Source: Blasia pusilla
Taxonomy: Eukaryota; Marchantiophyta; Marchantiopsida; Blasiales
Assembly (NCBI GenBank): GCA_050084515.1
Contig: CM114274.1
Coordinates: 5,332,001-5,396,000 of the forward strand
Reading direction: 5' to 3'
DNA: 64,000 bases
Of the stretch, positions 45,082 to 58,300 are shown in pieces. The notes below the pieces were generated by a model that had not been told where the DNA came from, searched no databases, and saw only the letters and a list, made by a program, of their open reading frames with translations. The stretch's first letter is position 1, and each line of letters begins with the position of its first letter. Both the position numbers and the translations under genes were made by a program.

Positions 45082-45585
45082 ATCTCTCTCACAACACCAT
45101 AGTTCTCACATGTGTGCACTCTCACATGTCTCTTTCAATGTCAAACCAAACCCACTCTCCTAATGAGAGGCTTGGATTACACACACAAGACAAGCAAGAT
45201 CATAGCTCCGCCGCCTCATGCCAAGAGGTTCAACAAAGAGAGAATGAGCTTTCAAGCTCTCTCTCCTTGAGGTATACCCCTCCCCTCTCCCAAGCTCTCT
45301 CCATGGTAACCTATGCTTCAAAGTCACCTCGTTGGCTCTTGACCTGATGTAGGAGGTCAAGGGCCACTTACCAAAAATAGAAAGTCGATCATATACTCAA
45401 AATGGTACTTACCTACAATAGTAAGTTTCTCAATATGGCTCCAAATGAGCCAAAACAAAAGGGAAACCTACTCTCTCAGGTTTCCCAGGGCCTCAATAGG
45501 TCATCCTCGACCTACTAAGCCTGTCCTACACTACTCACGAAGGCGCTCTACTAGATCTCATCGATCTATCCTAAAAGACGTGACA
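45082..45585 (-). repeat. E3 terminal unit B2 (504 bp)
   Basis: Element-sense TGTCACGTCTTTTAGG to the AGAGAGAT that precedes A2. Collinear with unit B of the solo repeat at 41780 and of E1. Joined directly to A2, and separated from A1 by two bases. Confidence 0.88.
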
Positions 45586-45587
45586 GT

Positions 45588-45712
45588 TGTCGTACGTATA
45601 CACATCGCTACACAACATACATCGCTGTCACCGAACACACACGTAAACACACACCATCCCATGCTAACTCATGGCATCCAAAAAACGAGACAAGAAGTAC
45701 CAAAATATCTCA
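45588..45712 (-). repeat. E3 terminal unit A1 (125 bp), next to the purine tract
   Basis: Second copy of unit A, between a purine tract remnant (45713-45730, CCAACTAGCGGGGCGATT in element sense) and B2. The two-base spacer to B2 is AC in element sense, against GT in E1 and E2. Confidence 0.88.
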
Positions 45713-45919
45713 AATCGCCCCGCTAGTTGGTGGTTAGGTCCCTCTAACTCCATATAGCCATCTATCCCCACCTACCATGACATACATCTCTCGGACGCTA
45801 AGAGCAAGAAGGTCGGGTGGTCATGTGGCCCCATTGTTAATCGCCTTCTTATCATCCATATCACAGACACAAGTCAGAATGTAGAACTATCTACTCTATG
45901 TACATTTGGGATACATCCA

Positions 45920-47471
45920 TCATCCCTGAGGAACCCTAATGAGAGGTGGCGTCAAACATGCAATATGCCATCCTCTCGAACACCCATGACATACTAGCAT
46001 AGTGGCTGCACCACGAACGGAACCACACAACATACACCGCAAGCGTGCAAAAACTATTGCTAAGCTCGGATCAACTGTACCGTCAATGTTTGGAAGATGA
46101 CATGGCGCACAGTTACGCACATGGTCCTTCCAAACCATGCCATCGCGTCCCTCCAATAAGAGAACATCGGATGACAAAACCTCACGCACTCTCAAGATAA
46201 TGCGCCCTGCAGTCACATCCAACGTCGTGGGTGCCGTCTGCTGCAAGTAGACATAGTCTCCTTAATGAAACCTCCAGATAGTAGGTTGATAACTACCTTC
46301 CCGAATAGTCGCATACCTCAACGTAACCCGATATTGCCCAATCGTCAAGTTCTCAAACGCCATGGGCATCACTTTCCGGAACAACTCAGCCCTCTGAGAA
46401 CATGCTCGCATCCATACATCTGGTCCTCAAGGTTCAACACCTCACCAACATCTCGACGAATGGCCGCAGGTAAATCTGGCTCTCGGCCATAAAGCAACAA
46501 GTACGGTGAGAAAGACGCTAAGGATGCCTGCCTGCTGAATCTGTATCCCATCACCAACCACGGCAACTGAAGGTCCCAATCTCTTAGGTGACCTCTCTGC
46601 AAGCCATATTTGCGTAGTCATCTCTTCATCCTCTGCACAACCCGCTTTGCTAGTCCATCCGCCTCAGGATGATCTCGCAAAGTAGTGCGGTGGTCAATTA
46701 GTGTCTGATCACACAAGGCTTGAAACTCCCCGCGGAACTCTGTACCCTGGTCTATCAACACCTCAGCTGATGCACCGTAATGACTCAACATTCGATCTAG
46801 GAAGGCATACGCTACTCCGTCACTTGCTTTGTCAGGAAATGCAACCAACTCTATCCACTTCAAGAAGTACTCGACCATCACCAACACATTACGACTATGG
46901 CGCTCCGTCAAAAGCAAAGGTCATGCAAAATCCAAACTCCATCTATAACCTAAATCCATGATCGGAAGTGGATGCAACTGTGGAGTCGAAGCATTGAACG
47001 ATGCTCAGACTCAATCATACACCATGCATCTAGCAACAAACCGCTGAACGTCAGTTTGCATGCCTCGCCACCAATACTGAATCTGGAACAAGTTGTACGT
47101 ACGCTTCATTCCAAAATGGCCCAACTCCTTGTGGGCATGACGCACCAGACGTGCTCTCTGCAAAGGATGAGGCACAACACGCACTCTACCATCCTCCCAC
47201 ACTCACAACACTGTGTACCCTCCCACCGGAACCGTCTGGCTTGTTGTGGGATCGGATCCCGCTCTCTAGCACCCACTGTGCTTGCAACGCTGCCAGTATG
47301 CAGGTACTCCAAGACCACTCCATCATCGTGAAATTCTCGGCCATCTGTCATCTCCTCACCGGCCTTTGGATCTAAGGACTTTCCATCAGACCTTGCCATC
47401 GAAGTCTCAGCAATCTGGCTCTCCATAGCCAACAAGCCCAAATAGGCTAATGCATGCCATCTTGGCACCAA
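45920..47471 (-). pseudogene. E3 integrase with C-terminal PHD finger, decayed
   Basis: From 47471 downward: the linker and integrase zinc region (VRHAHKELGHFGMKRTYNLF, SRCMVYD-like), then the core at 46917-46618 with LIDQGTEF for the second Asp and ADGLAKRVVQ, where the third acidic residue is Lys. The C-terminal part resumes at 46602 (MGYRFSRQASLASFSPYL). The PHD finger (about 46040-45900) reads RCMLCG, MLVCHGCSRGWHIAC, then PQGRW followed by a stop; YPKCT lies beyond it. Here the Cys-x2-Cys of the second pair is kept but the last pair lies past the stop. No chromodomain is present. Confidence 0.82.
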
Positions 47472-47510
47472 CTCCTCATCACTCTCACCATGCTAATGAG
47501 CTCCAGTCGC

Positions 47511-48959
47511 ATCTCGCTGACTCGGGCATGGGTTACGGTTCAAACCCTGGTTGAGCATCCCAGATCTATGCACCACCTGGAAGTCATACTCCTGCAACAA
47601 AAGAGCACACCTCGCAAGCTTTCTTGTAAGCTTGTCACACTCCATCAACCACTTGAGTGGCTAATGATCAGTAATGATGGTAAAGGGATTGCCGAATATA
47701 TAACATCTAAAATGTGCGACAGTCCACACTGCACCCAAGCACTCACCCTCATACGAGCTATACTTTGCCTCTGCAGCGTTGTTCGAGCGATTAGCATAAG
47801 CCACCACGTACTCTCTACCATCATCGTCATGTTGGGTGAGAACGGCTCCAAGCCCCAACATACTCCAATCGGCATGCAATTGGAAAGGACGCCCCCTGAT
47901 CGGTCTCCTCAATATGGGCGCAGACGTCAATCTATCCTTGAGGATCTGAAATGCTCTCTCTTGCTCATCCCCCCTGTGCCACTCCTGATCCTTCTTGGTC
48001 ATCAAGGTTAGCGGCTTTGCAGTCGAACTGAAACCCTTGACGCACAGTCAATAGAAGTTCGCCAATCCCATGAATGCACGAACTTGACTCACATCTATAA
48101 GGCGTGGAATGTGTGAAATAGCCTCTACCTTTGTCTGTTGCACACCAAGGCTCCCAAGGTATATCGTATGATCCAAGTACTCAATGTGGTCGTAGAAGAA
48201 CTTGCACTTGTCTGGATGTAGCTTCAGCCCATGTAACTGCAATCGTCAAAATACCTCCTCTAGATGTCGCTCATGCTCCTCAACCATGGTGCTAAAGACT
48301 ACGATGTCATCAATATAACACCTAAAAAAATCCAGACCTGCCAAGATCCTATCCATGACCCTCTGAAATATAGTCGAGGCGTTCTTTAACCCAAATGGTA
48401 AGAACCGTCACTAGTACAAACAATCCTTCCCGTGAGGATCGATGCCCCAAAATGCGGTCTTCTGCCTCTCCTCCAATCTTATAGGCAGCTGATGGTATCC
48501 GGCTCGCAAATCCAATGAACTGAAGACCTTTGCATGCCCAATCGCATCAAAGATCTCCTCAGGGGTGGGCATGGCATACCTATCATACTTTTTCTGCTGA
48601 TTGATAGGTCGGTAATCTCCACACATCCGCCTATCCGTCTTGTTGCCATGCACATCCTTCTTGGCGAGCATAACATTGGCAGATGCATACTCTCCATGCG
48701 ACATCTCCACTAGTCCTACTTTAACCAAGTCCTGGCTCATACTCTGAATCAGAGCCCTCTCCATATCAATGTACTTGTAGGGTCGTCGGAAGATTGGCGT
48801 GTCACTTGACAACTCAATTCGGATCCCTTGACCCTTCAGCGTACCCAAATCATGCATACTAAATACAAAACAACTCTTATAACTCCTAAGGAACTGATGT
48901 ATCTGGCCCCGCTCTCCTCCTGTCAACTTAGGGCCCATATCTGGCTCCCAAGTCTCCAT
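47511..48959 (-). pseudogene. E3 reverse transcriptase and RNase H, decayed
   Basis: Starts METWEPDMGPKLTGGERGQI at 48959 and is open for 182 codons: RRMCGDYRPINQ, LDLRAGYHQLPI, FWGIDPHGKDCLY. A stop then breaks the palm. The YIDD region (about 48310) is damaged. The tether (48242-48048) and RNase H (48005-47661, with RGRPFQLHADWS and YEGECLGAVWTV) follow in other frames, and HQPLEWLM is interrupted. Copies element RNA to DNA when intact. Confidence 0.87.
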
Positions 48960-49001
48960 CGTGACTACGGTAGGACTCTCTGGCGCGGGTGTTGGTGGTT
49001 G

Positions 49002-49440
49002 CTATGGTGCAACCCCGTCTCGGCCAATAGAACTCTCATCTCCACGTGCAATACCCGGAACCACACTCGATGTTGTGGCTATCATCTCCTTGCATACCTG
49101 CAAAATATCCCAAGAAGTCAAAGGGTGTCTCTCCCGATCACCCCTAGTGTCTCGATCTCCTCGGGTCTCGCCCCTAGCCGTTGCCTCAACCTCCTCGATA
49201 GGCATGGGGCTCACCAACGCAAATTTTATGATCTGTCGCATCCTCAAATGACGCTGCTCAACTACTCCTAAGCTCAAAATCCATATGAAGCAGTTCGGGT
49301 CCATCGCCTGACCCAAGACATGACGTCATGATGCCTGTGATAGTGACAGTACTGCGGTCACTCTTGTGGGGAATCCCATTGCTCCCTCTCGCTCATCGAC
49401 GTTGGCCTCCACCAACCTTTGCGAGTGACCCCTCCTAAAA
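49002..49440 (-). pseudogene. E3 methyltransferase remnant: motifs IX and X only
   Basis: Reads RLVEANVDERE, then AMGFPTRVTAVLSLSQAS, a TGA (49326-49328), then RHVLGQAMDPNCFIWILSLG, matching the end of the E1 methyltransferase. The basic tail ETRGDRDTRGDRERHPLT follows. Motifs I to VIII are deleted; the junction with gag lies near 49441. Confidence 0.85.
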
Positions 49441-49978
49441 CATCACTAGTGGAAGAGGAAGTAGCCTCTTCTGACTCCTCCTCCTCATTTGGGAACGGCT
49501 CCGACCATGACACATAGTGTGGATCATAGTAGAGTCGCCATGCCTCAATCTCTTGGACATATCTGTGGGAAAACTCATGGTAATCGTCCATGGGCGTCCC
49601 CTCTAAATGCTGGAACATACCGTTCCATGTTGTAAACGGGTTGAACTCTCTGGAGTTCTTAGCCCGTTGTTAGTCACACCAATTCCTAAACTCCGCAATG
49701 AAGTCATGTAGCTCTATGGTGCCTACAGCACCCGAAAACCTACGCGGTCCTCTACCCCGGTCGTCCATCTCGTACGCCCAAGTGGTAGGACCACTCAATG
49801 TGTACGGTGGATAACTTACACATTCCTCTAAACGCTCCCCCTCGTCTGAAGATGACACAGAAGGAGATCGAGGTGGTCTCTCATGTGGAGATCCTTGAAA
49901 CCTCGCACCACTCCGGGTAAATCCTCCAGAGCTACTCTTAGGTCCACTACCTTGCCTCTCAAAATCCTGAAAGGACAC
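49441..49978 (-). pseudogene. E3 gag fragment
   Basis: Two open pieces: 49978-49670 (GGFTRSGARF, then AVGTIELHDFIAEFRNWCD, as in E2 gag) and 49618 downward (MDDYHEFSHRYVQEIEAWRL, then acidic and Ser-rich). The rest of gag, including both zinc knuckles, is missing and the frame runs out of phase into the methyltransferase remnant. Confidence 0.75.
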
Positions 49979-51283
49979 CGTGATGGCCCTCGTTCCCCTC
50001 TCATACGATCACTCTCAATTTCGTGAGTAATCGCTCAATCACTCAAACTAAATATGCGGCACTCAATCTACACTCTCTCACTGAGACGTGTGCTATGCGG
50101 AAAATCAACCGATCTATTGTCTCATCGACAAACCATCCTCAACTCTCGACATCCCACACAGGTCTATGTCCCCTAAACCCATACATCATCAATGCTCCTA
50201 GCATCAACACGAACCCAATATCCCAAATAACTTCCCAATACCCAGAAATCCCTCATTCGTGCCGCGTAAGAGACCATAATGGGTAACCTGACAATAATGT
50301 CGATGTCACTCCTCGGAAATTGCAAATCTCGACCCCAACTCGATCGTGGGGACAACTCCTCCAATCAGCAAGTCATACTCCTCTCGTATTGACGCTACTC
50401 AAACCTCCTCGATGTACGATGCAGGTTTAGCGGTCCGGTGCGGCACTAGCGCCACGGAACGGCTACAAACGACACGGCATTCGGGAATGGGGTGCGGCAC
50501 TTGGCGGCATACCCTCCTCAATCAGCAATTCACACGCTCTGCACCTTAGTGAAGGAGCGGCCCCGCGATCAAGACGGTGCGGTGCGGCCACAAGCGGCAT
50601 GGCGCGGCAATCGGCAGCGCGTTACGGCTACGGGCGTCATGGCACGGTACTCGATCGTCGTCGAGCGGCTACCAATCACAACCTAGCAACATGAAATGAA
50701 AACTCAAACACCATAACCCGAGGTCATCTGCGGTCACTGGTTGATGACAAAACTGCCATGACGGTGGCGGCCAAACCAAAGTACGTGGTGGCGGCGCAAG
50801 TTAGAGAATCAACGATGGTTGTGGAAGACCCTCCACTCCGTAATGGCGGCAATGGAAATCAAACGGCGGACAACGGACGAATGCGGCTCTGAGCATTGCT
50901 AGGCGGCGGCGGCCAACGGTGGACGGTGGACCGTTGACCATTGACGGTAATGATTGATCATTGACGGTGATGGTTGACTGTCGACGGTGGACCGTTGACG
51001 GTGACTATGACGAAGACGGCCGCCTCCGGCGTGGCGGCTGGTTTATTGTTTGAACAATTTAACCCTAAAAATTGCGGAGCAATGGCAATTTTGCAAGATT
51101 GACCATAACTTTTTGCTCGCAACTCCAAATTGCGCACCGTCTATTGCACAGCGTGCAAAGCTTCACGATCTACGACAATATAAAAAATAATTTTGAATCA
51201 AACATTCCAGTAAAAACTGACAGGGATTGTCATAAATCCCAATGTCTCTTTCTCCTACACAAAATTTGGCCTATAATAGGCAC
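49979..51283 (-). other. E3 5' leader
   Basis: About 1.3 kb without coding pattern. 50400-51010 is unusually GC-rich with many CGGC steps. It contains the TTGAC cluster at 50933-51005. No initiator-Met primer site follows B1. Confidence 0.55.
50933..51005 (+). promoter_or_regulatory. Cluster of five TTGAC (W-box core) motifs
   Basis: TTGAC occurs five times in ~70 bp within degenerate repeats of GACGGTGGACCGTTGAC. TTGAC(C/T) is the core bound by plant WRKY factors. Whether it drives anything is unknown. Confidence 0.4.
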
Positions 51284-51488
51284 AAAGTCGATCATATACT
51301 CAAAATGGTACTTACCTACAATAATAAGTTCCTCAATGTGGCTCCAAATGAGCCGAAACGAAAGGGAAACCTGCTCTCTCAGGTTTCCCGGGGCCTCAGT
51401 AGGTCATCCTCGACCTACTGAGCCTGTCCTACACTACTCACGAAGGCGCTCCACTAGATCTCACCGATCTATCCTGAAAGACGTGACA
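51284..51488 (-). repeat. E3 5' terminal unit B1, partial (205 bp)
   Basis: Element-sense TGTCACGTCTTTCAGG... up to TATATGATCGACTTT, collinear with the first ~205 bp of B2. It then switches to leader sequence. The outer edge abuts TGGT. No unit A follows. Confidence 0.87.
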
Positions 51489-51492
51489 TGGT

Positions 51493-53150
51493 CGGTAATA
51501 GCTCCATCTCATGGTTTTTGGATCAATATATAGTTCAATATTTTGGTTTGGAGTTGAGGGAAAGCCAAGGCAACAGTAAGGCTTGTGATTTCTCTTGCGT
51601 ACAATGCACACTCCCTCTTTACATTTATGTAATTGTTTATTTAAAACATATCGAGAAAGAAGGTTTTATGAATATATTGTTGACACATTGTGTGATGTAG
51701 ATGGAGTAGATTGAGAACTCAAAGGAATATAGGTAGTTATCTTCGATGTAATGTGGTCAATATCTAATTCATCAACCCATAGTATCATGTGGCAATGTAG
51801 GATGCCTCGACCTTGTAGTTCATACCCAAGTAAGTAATGAAGGACCCTACCAAGTATTTGTGGGCCCCCAAATATGATAGAAAAGATTGCAATCTTGGGT
51901 GGAAAAGTGGGGCACATTCTGCAAGAGCATCTTGCCATGTAAATAATGAGTTGGACTTTTTCAATAAGAATTCTAGATCATTATACTCAAGCCATCGAGT
52001 GGTTGATACTTCGTCAGACGTTAAAGTAAGGAAAATGTATGGCATGCCACATTTTTTTACCATGGCTTTGAGGTCCTTCAAGTGCTTGTGGTGCCAGGAA
52101 GGAATACCTGTTATTTGAGGATTGATGAAGAACTTTGATAAACGGAAATAGAGATCCTCCTAAAAAAGATAAGGTTTGTTCAACTCACGATTCAATATGA
52201 AGGATCTTCTTGAAGAGCATAAGAGTATGGTCTGTCTTAACTAATGCATTAACAGGGAGTAAGGTTTATAGAGAGAGAATACGCTAAATAACTGCATGGA
52301 ACGGTTGCACATGTATTCTGAAAATGAGGATTGGCATATGTAGTAGCCACGTAGATATGGAAACAAAAATGAAAATAAACTTGGCTCTGGAGTGAGTTGT
52401 GGGTCTAATGAGCTACCTATACTATCTGTGAGAAGACTCTCACGAGTTGATGAGTTTTCACGCAAATACAGACTACCATTGTCAAAAATGTCTGTTGAAG
52501 TTCATTTTTTCATGGGTAAGGAATAGGCCACATCTTGGAAAATACTTAGTTCTGGATGGTAGGGATCATGGTTCATGTTGTGGGTGACCTAAACTTTGTC
52601 TTGGGATTGTTCATGTATTCCTTCTATTGCTTTAGATGGAAGAATTAATACACCAGATAAAGGATTTGGCAATTCTAGTTATGTCTTATAATTCTTATAT
52701 AGCTTGTTAACCCTCATGTTAACTGGTAGTATGTCTTTTCTTGCTTGACTGAACTGCAATGTAAGGAGAGGATCAGGATTATGGATGTTAAAGCCAACAA
52801 GGGGAGAATCAAGAAGTGAAGATTAGTGAAAAATCCCTTGTGGAAGCCATTGTACTTGGCTTCGATATCTACCTGCAAGTCCACAATTGATAGAAGTTGA
52901 AGCTCAAGGGGATTGACACTCAGTATGCGCCTAATGTAGGCACGAGTCATATAAACATTAGGTGCAGTCCGTGGTTTTTTTTGAGTTACACAATTCACAA
53001 ACATTAAAATGTCATGCCTGTGGTATAATGTAGCCTCTAAAAAATCCATTGCACAATGCATAAGGTGGGTAGATTTTAGATTGGGTGACAGACATTTTAC
53101 ATCGAGGATTGTTGTAAAGAACTTGGCCACAATAGCCACGGCACTGTAGC
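51493..53150 (-). pseudogene. Helitron Rep (HUH) and N-terminal domain, decayed
   Basis: The Rep nicks and joins DNA during rolling-circle transposition. Minus-strand pieces in order: a region with ARAYIRRILS-like text (53139-52714), FLFPYLRGYYICQ (about 52350), CGMPYIFLTLTSDE (52050 downward), FTWQDALAECAPLF, then YELQGRGILHCHMILWVDEL (about 51800). The HCH-type HUH metal motif and the preceding GRG are typical of Helitron Rep. A Tyr pair was not identified. Stops separate the pieces, and the frame resumes on the other side of E3 in the helicase. Confidence 0.8.
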
Positions 53151-54249
<1,099 letters not shown>

Positions 54250-54259
54250 TGATGTCCCA

Positions 54260-55450
54260 AGCCTTTGAGGAATCCAATAGACAGACAGGCAAAGACTTTG
54301 GGCAATGAATCAGGACCGTTCACCTTCTTGTGGCCTTTCGGTAGTCTTCTTGATGTGTGCATCCCACATGCAATCTTTCGAGAATTCTATGCCCAGATAG
54401 GTGTAGGTAGCCACACGGGGATCTCTTGGTCACCCCAATTGTACCACTGTTGGTCTTGGTCCTCCTCCTTGCCATTGAAAATCATCACACCGCATTTTCA
54501 AACATTTGCCTCCATGCCCCACATGTCACACCAGATTTTGGTGGGAGATAATCTCTTGAGTTTCTCTCCTCTCCTGTTTCCTCGAGGCCACCAAAGTCAT
54601 CAGCAAACATGAGGGCAACAATAGAGTTCTTTGCCACGCTGGCCGTATGCCTAGTCCACTATCCTCAATTTCTTCCAATAGGGAATTCACAAAAATGTTG
54701 AAGAGGGTGGGGAGAGCGGGCATCCTTGAGCCACTCCTTGATTGATGTCTAACGTCCCACTCTTTTGGCCATTCACGCACTTAAACTCTACTCCTTGTGT
54801 TGGTACATCTTCTCTACCACCCTCCACATTTTCCCTCTCACTTCCCCCGCCTTCCACAAAGGCTATAAGAAAGCCCGTCACGCCATACAAGTGTCGTATG
54901 CCTTCTTGAGGTCCAAGAAGAAGCAATAGGTGGGTTTCCCCTCTTTTTCCTACCTAGATGATCTCACTTTGAAGGTGAAGATGTGGTCCACGCATCCTCG
55001 GGCTTGCCGGAAGCCACTGGCCTTCCTTGATGAGAATTCTCCTCCGGTACATAGAGATCCTATTGTTGAGTATACGGCAGAGGAGCTTCCGACTACACTC
55101 AAGCAATGTAATACCCTTGTAGTTTCAGGTCTTTCGCTCACCCTTCTTGAAGAGGTTCACGATGACTCCCATCCGCCATCTTTGTGGGATGACTTACGCC
55201 CGCTTGAGACCAGGTTGAAGAGACTCACTAGAGAACGAGCCATAGCAAAGATCGCCATACTTCAACAGCTCATTCACAAGCTCATCACCACCGCCTTTGC
55301 TTTGTGGTTCACAAGTTCTTTGATCGCTGCTCCCACCTCGCCAGGGAGAACCAATCATTATATGGGTTGCCCAGCTCAACCTCATCATCTGCCTTCTCCC
55401 GTTGTATCTTAACAAAATCCTCCACCACCCTCTCGAAGTTCTGCTCTTCA
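54260..55450 (-). pseudogene. LINE reverse transcriptase, decayed
   Basis: Motifs in order on the minus strand: SGFRQARGCVDHIFTFK (about 55030), KPTYCFFLDLKKAYDT (about 54930), GVAQGCPLSP (about 54715) and TLFNIFVNSLLEEIEDSG one frame away. The active site FADD appears as MFADDFGGLE (about 54600), then ATYTYLGIEFSKD. These are the conserved LINE RT blocks. Frame changes near 54700 and 54610 and several stops prevent translation. Confidence 0.82.
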
Positions 55451-56129
55451 AGGGATGTCCGAACAGCTTCTGCCTAACTCCTTGTAATGGCCTTCCAACA
55501 CATGTCGGATCTGTTGAATTGTGGTCACCATTCCACCGTCTTTTCTCTTCAAGGCCTTTACATCATTTTTGTCCTGGCCTTGCTCAATTTCTGCACTTCC
55601 ATCCATAACTTTTTCTCGATTCTCGGTGAAATTCTCATTGATGGATGAGTATGTGGCTTGGTTCATTTTCTTCTTGTGCATGCCACACGAAGATGGGTTT
55701 CTGCGTGAGGGCCACATACTCGCCCACAAGGATGCATCGTCCCTGGCTTTGGCACTTGTGACATACGCTTCCCTTCGTTTGGCAATGGTCGCCTTGAGTT
55801 CCAAGGACCACCATTTGACGGCTCTGCCGCATATTATCAATTTCTGCCGACAACAATCTCGGCGGCATCTGTCACTCCACGCTCCCACCATGCCAACACC
55901 ATGTCCCAGGTTGTTCTTGTGAACCCAAAGGTCTTGACGGTAGATTCAATGAAAGTGTCAAATGCCAAGAGATTTTCTTCCACTTGCCAATGTACACCTT
56001 CTTGTTGCCCTCATCTTGAAGTCCTCTATCCTCCATTTCTTGATCACCCTCTTCACTGGTTTGGTCGAGCATTTTAGCCTTTGCTGCAACTCTGTCGCAC
56101 CAATGAATGATCGATCTTCCAAGTGTCTG

Positions 56130-56830
56130 TCGCATCCATTGTGATCTTCCCACTACGTGTGTAGAGTTCCTCATCCACAACTATGTAGTCCACAATGGAG
56201 CTCTCATTCTCCTTGAAGTTGACCCTAGTCCAAGTGGGGATCCCACCTTATGCCTATCATTAAGTGCCATCGGTTGAAGTTCCTCAACATCGTGATCATC
56301 CGTGTGCCATTGCCATTCACTCTCACATCTCCAAACATCCCGATCTCCGCTTGGGGATCGGTGCCTTGCCCCACCCAGTTGTTGAAGTCTCCAGCAAGAC
56401 TATGTTCCCCTTTTCTGGAACCCAAGGCAATCGGTTTTCACACTATCAAACGCTTTGCCTCTATCACAAAGAACAGATTCACTTTGTTTGTAGGCATGTA
56501 AATACACCCGATATACATATCCCGTGAGTTGCACTCAGCTCGGACTTTGACCCATATCTTTGTGTTCATACTCGAGCCTGGTCTTTGATGATCTCACACT
56601 GCCCACCATGAAGTCTCGATGAAGAACCCGACACCCTTCATACCTCTGTTGTTGTCCGCTTTGGAGTCTTGCACATCTTTCCAAACCATGCATAGTGTGG
56701 TACATGGGGTATCTCCATTAACTTGGTTTCCCAAGTTTCTGACCCCGCATATATGTATTTGATTTTTCAGCAAAACTTCTGCAACCTCCACCGCTTCATT
56801 ACATGGGTCGTCCACGAAGTTCTAGGTACC
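56130..56830 (-). pseudogene. LINE APE-type endonuclease, decayed
   Basis: Would nick target DNA to prime reverse transcription. FFIETSWWAV (about 56610), AGDFNNWVGQGTDP (about 56385; the GDFN metal and catalytic motif) and SSIVDYIVVDEELYT (about 56180) occur in order, in more than one frame with stops between. The region upstream to 57500 has no recognised domain. Confidence 0.7.
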
Positions 56831-57973
56831 CAAACGGAGACTGTCACTAAGTGGGTTGGGGATCGGCGGGCACGCTTTTGGCGTCGGTGTGGCTGCTTGC
56901 GACATGGAACCTCTTCATGTGCAGGCTCTTCATCGCTGGTCCCTTGGAGAACACTAAAGATATTAGGTGTGTAGATCACAGCGGTTTTGTGGAGATGGGC
57001 CTTTCCTTCAAGCCGAACCACCTCGACTACCATAGCCCTCGTTGTAGGCATGTCTCGAGATCTTGAGACACCTGGTTTTTGTGGCAAGCCAAGTATTGGC
57101 CTCCTCCGCCCTTGATAGACGCCTTGAAGATACATTGATTGCCGTTCATCATCCGAGTAACTTGATGAGTAGCCTGGAATTCAAAGCCCAAAGTTGCGCA
57201 CATGATCTTAAATGAGACAAAGTCTATTGTGGGACATACACCGAAAATGATCATGTGAAACCGGTCTCCTCTGTAGACCAGATTGAACTTCGCTGCCCAG
57301 TCCGAACTCCGGGGCCTTTCAGCGTCTCACATAAACATGCCGGTATTCCCCACCCGGCTTGGGGATGGTGGGCTTTGGTATGCGCCTTTGATAGGTGAAC
57401 GATACTCCTCACAAACTTGGGAGGACTGAGATATATTGGGCTCAAGGTCGCTGATTATATGTAGAGGTTTGGCAAACAAGCGATTTAGGATTTGGGGAGA
57501 ATGTTTAAGCTCCCGGCCGAGAGTCCAGGCAGGGACTCGCTGTCCTATTTGGGCGGAGGGCTGCCTCAAGCGGAAGGGTGCCCAAAGAGAGCCCGCTTGT
57601 TACCCCCCAGAGATCATCACTACCGCCAAAGTGAATGACCACGGCATTAAGTCAGAGAGGAGGGCGCGTGAATCCAGTTTCAAAAGAAGGAGAGGTCTCC
57701 ATTTCTCCAACTAAGTCCATGGACACCTTACTTGTGGCACAAGCGCCGCAAGTCACATGGATACTGAGGACACACTAATCCACACCTACCAACAGGGGGA
57801 ACGACATCGCAAGCTCACTACAGGTTCCAACTACAACAATGGGCAACTCGACAGAGTATTGCTATATTGCTTGCACGCGGTTCACTCATTATAAGCTACC
57901 TAGAGCCTTTGCTTTAGAACATGTCATCCCAACATACCAGGCCTGTCGGGACTTGTAGTTTTGGGGTTTAAAC

Positions 57974-57975
<2 letters not shown>

Positions 57976-58013
<38 letters not shown>
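57976..58013. repeat. (GA)n microsatellite, 38 bp
   Basis: Nineteen GA units at the 5' side of the LINE remnant. Preceded by GGGGTTTAAACCCA; the larger tract at 54100 is preceded by GGGGTTTAGG. Confidence 0.95.
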
Positions 58014-58015
<2 letters not shown>

Positions 58016-58039
58016 GAGCAAGGGGAGGACCTTCAAAAT

Positions 58040-58300
58040 CTGCAGAGCATAAATCCGCGAGCAAGATCTTGACACCAGGAAGCAGCGACCAAGATCCCGA
58101 AAGCACACAGTCACAAGCAAGATTCAAATGACAAAGCCGCAAGCAAGATGGAGAGAGTACAAATCCACAAAGAACACCCGTATTGAATAGAGCTCTCAAA
58201 GAGCATAAAGCCACGAGAAAGATTCAAGGAACAGAGTCGCGTGCAAGTATAAGGAGACCACAAAGCCCCGAAGAACATTAGGAATGAAGTCGATGCAAAC
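58040..58300. repeat. Degenerate minisatellite, ~28-bp period
   Basis: A unit resembling AAAGCCGCAAGCAAGAT recurs about eight times (near 58050, 58105, 58131, 58161, 58204, 58232, 58258, 58286). Most spacings are near 28 bases or twice that. Confidence 0.6.

Larger units (their letters stand above)
44956..51488 (-). mobile_element. Ty3/gypsy element E3, internally deleted relative of E1
   Basis: A 6533-bp minus-strand element inserted in the Helitron, flanked by TGGT on both sides (44952-44955 and 51489-51492). From its 5' end: partial B1, leader, gag fragment joined to the last part of the methyltransferase, RT, RNase H, integrase, PHD finger, purine tract, then A1-2 bp-B2-A2. A large deletion removed the gag zinc knuckles, the protease and methyltransferase motifs I-VIII. 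Its terminal repeats belong to the E1 subfamily. Confidence 0.9.
41000..53150 (-). mobile_element. Decayed Helitron, split by E3 and carrying a solo terminal repeat
   Basis: Minus-strand protein remains run from an N-terminal Helitron-like region and HUH Rep (about 53140 to 51490), across the E3 insertion, to a PIF1-type helicase (44955 to 42776) and a weak tail down to about 41000. HUH Rep plus PIF1 helicase is the hallmark of rolling-circle Helitrons. Many stops and frame changes show it is dead. I could not fix the ends (5' TC, 3' hairpin plus CTRR), so both limits are approximate. A solo B-A repeat (41780-42421) also lies within it. Confidence 0.75.

Noticed and set aside
57924-58214. Minus-strand frame ending in Ser-Leu repeats
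   Set aside because: Created by the second (GA)n tract and the minisatellite; no domain.
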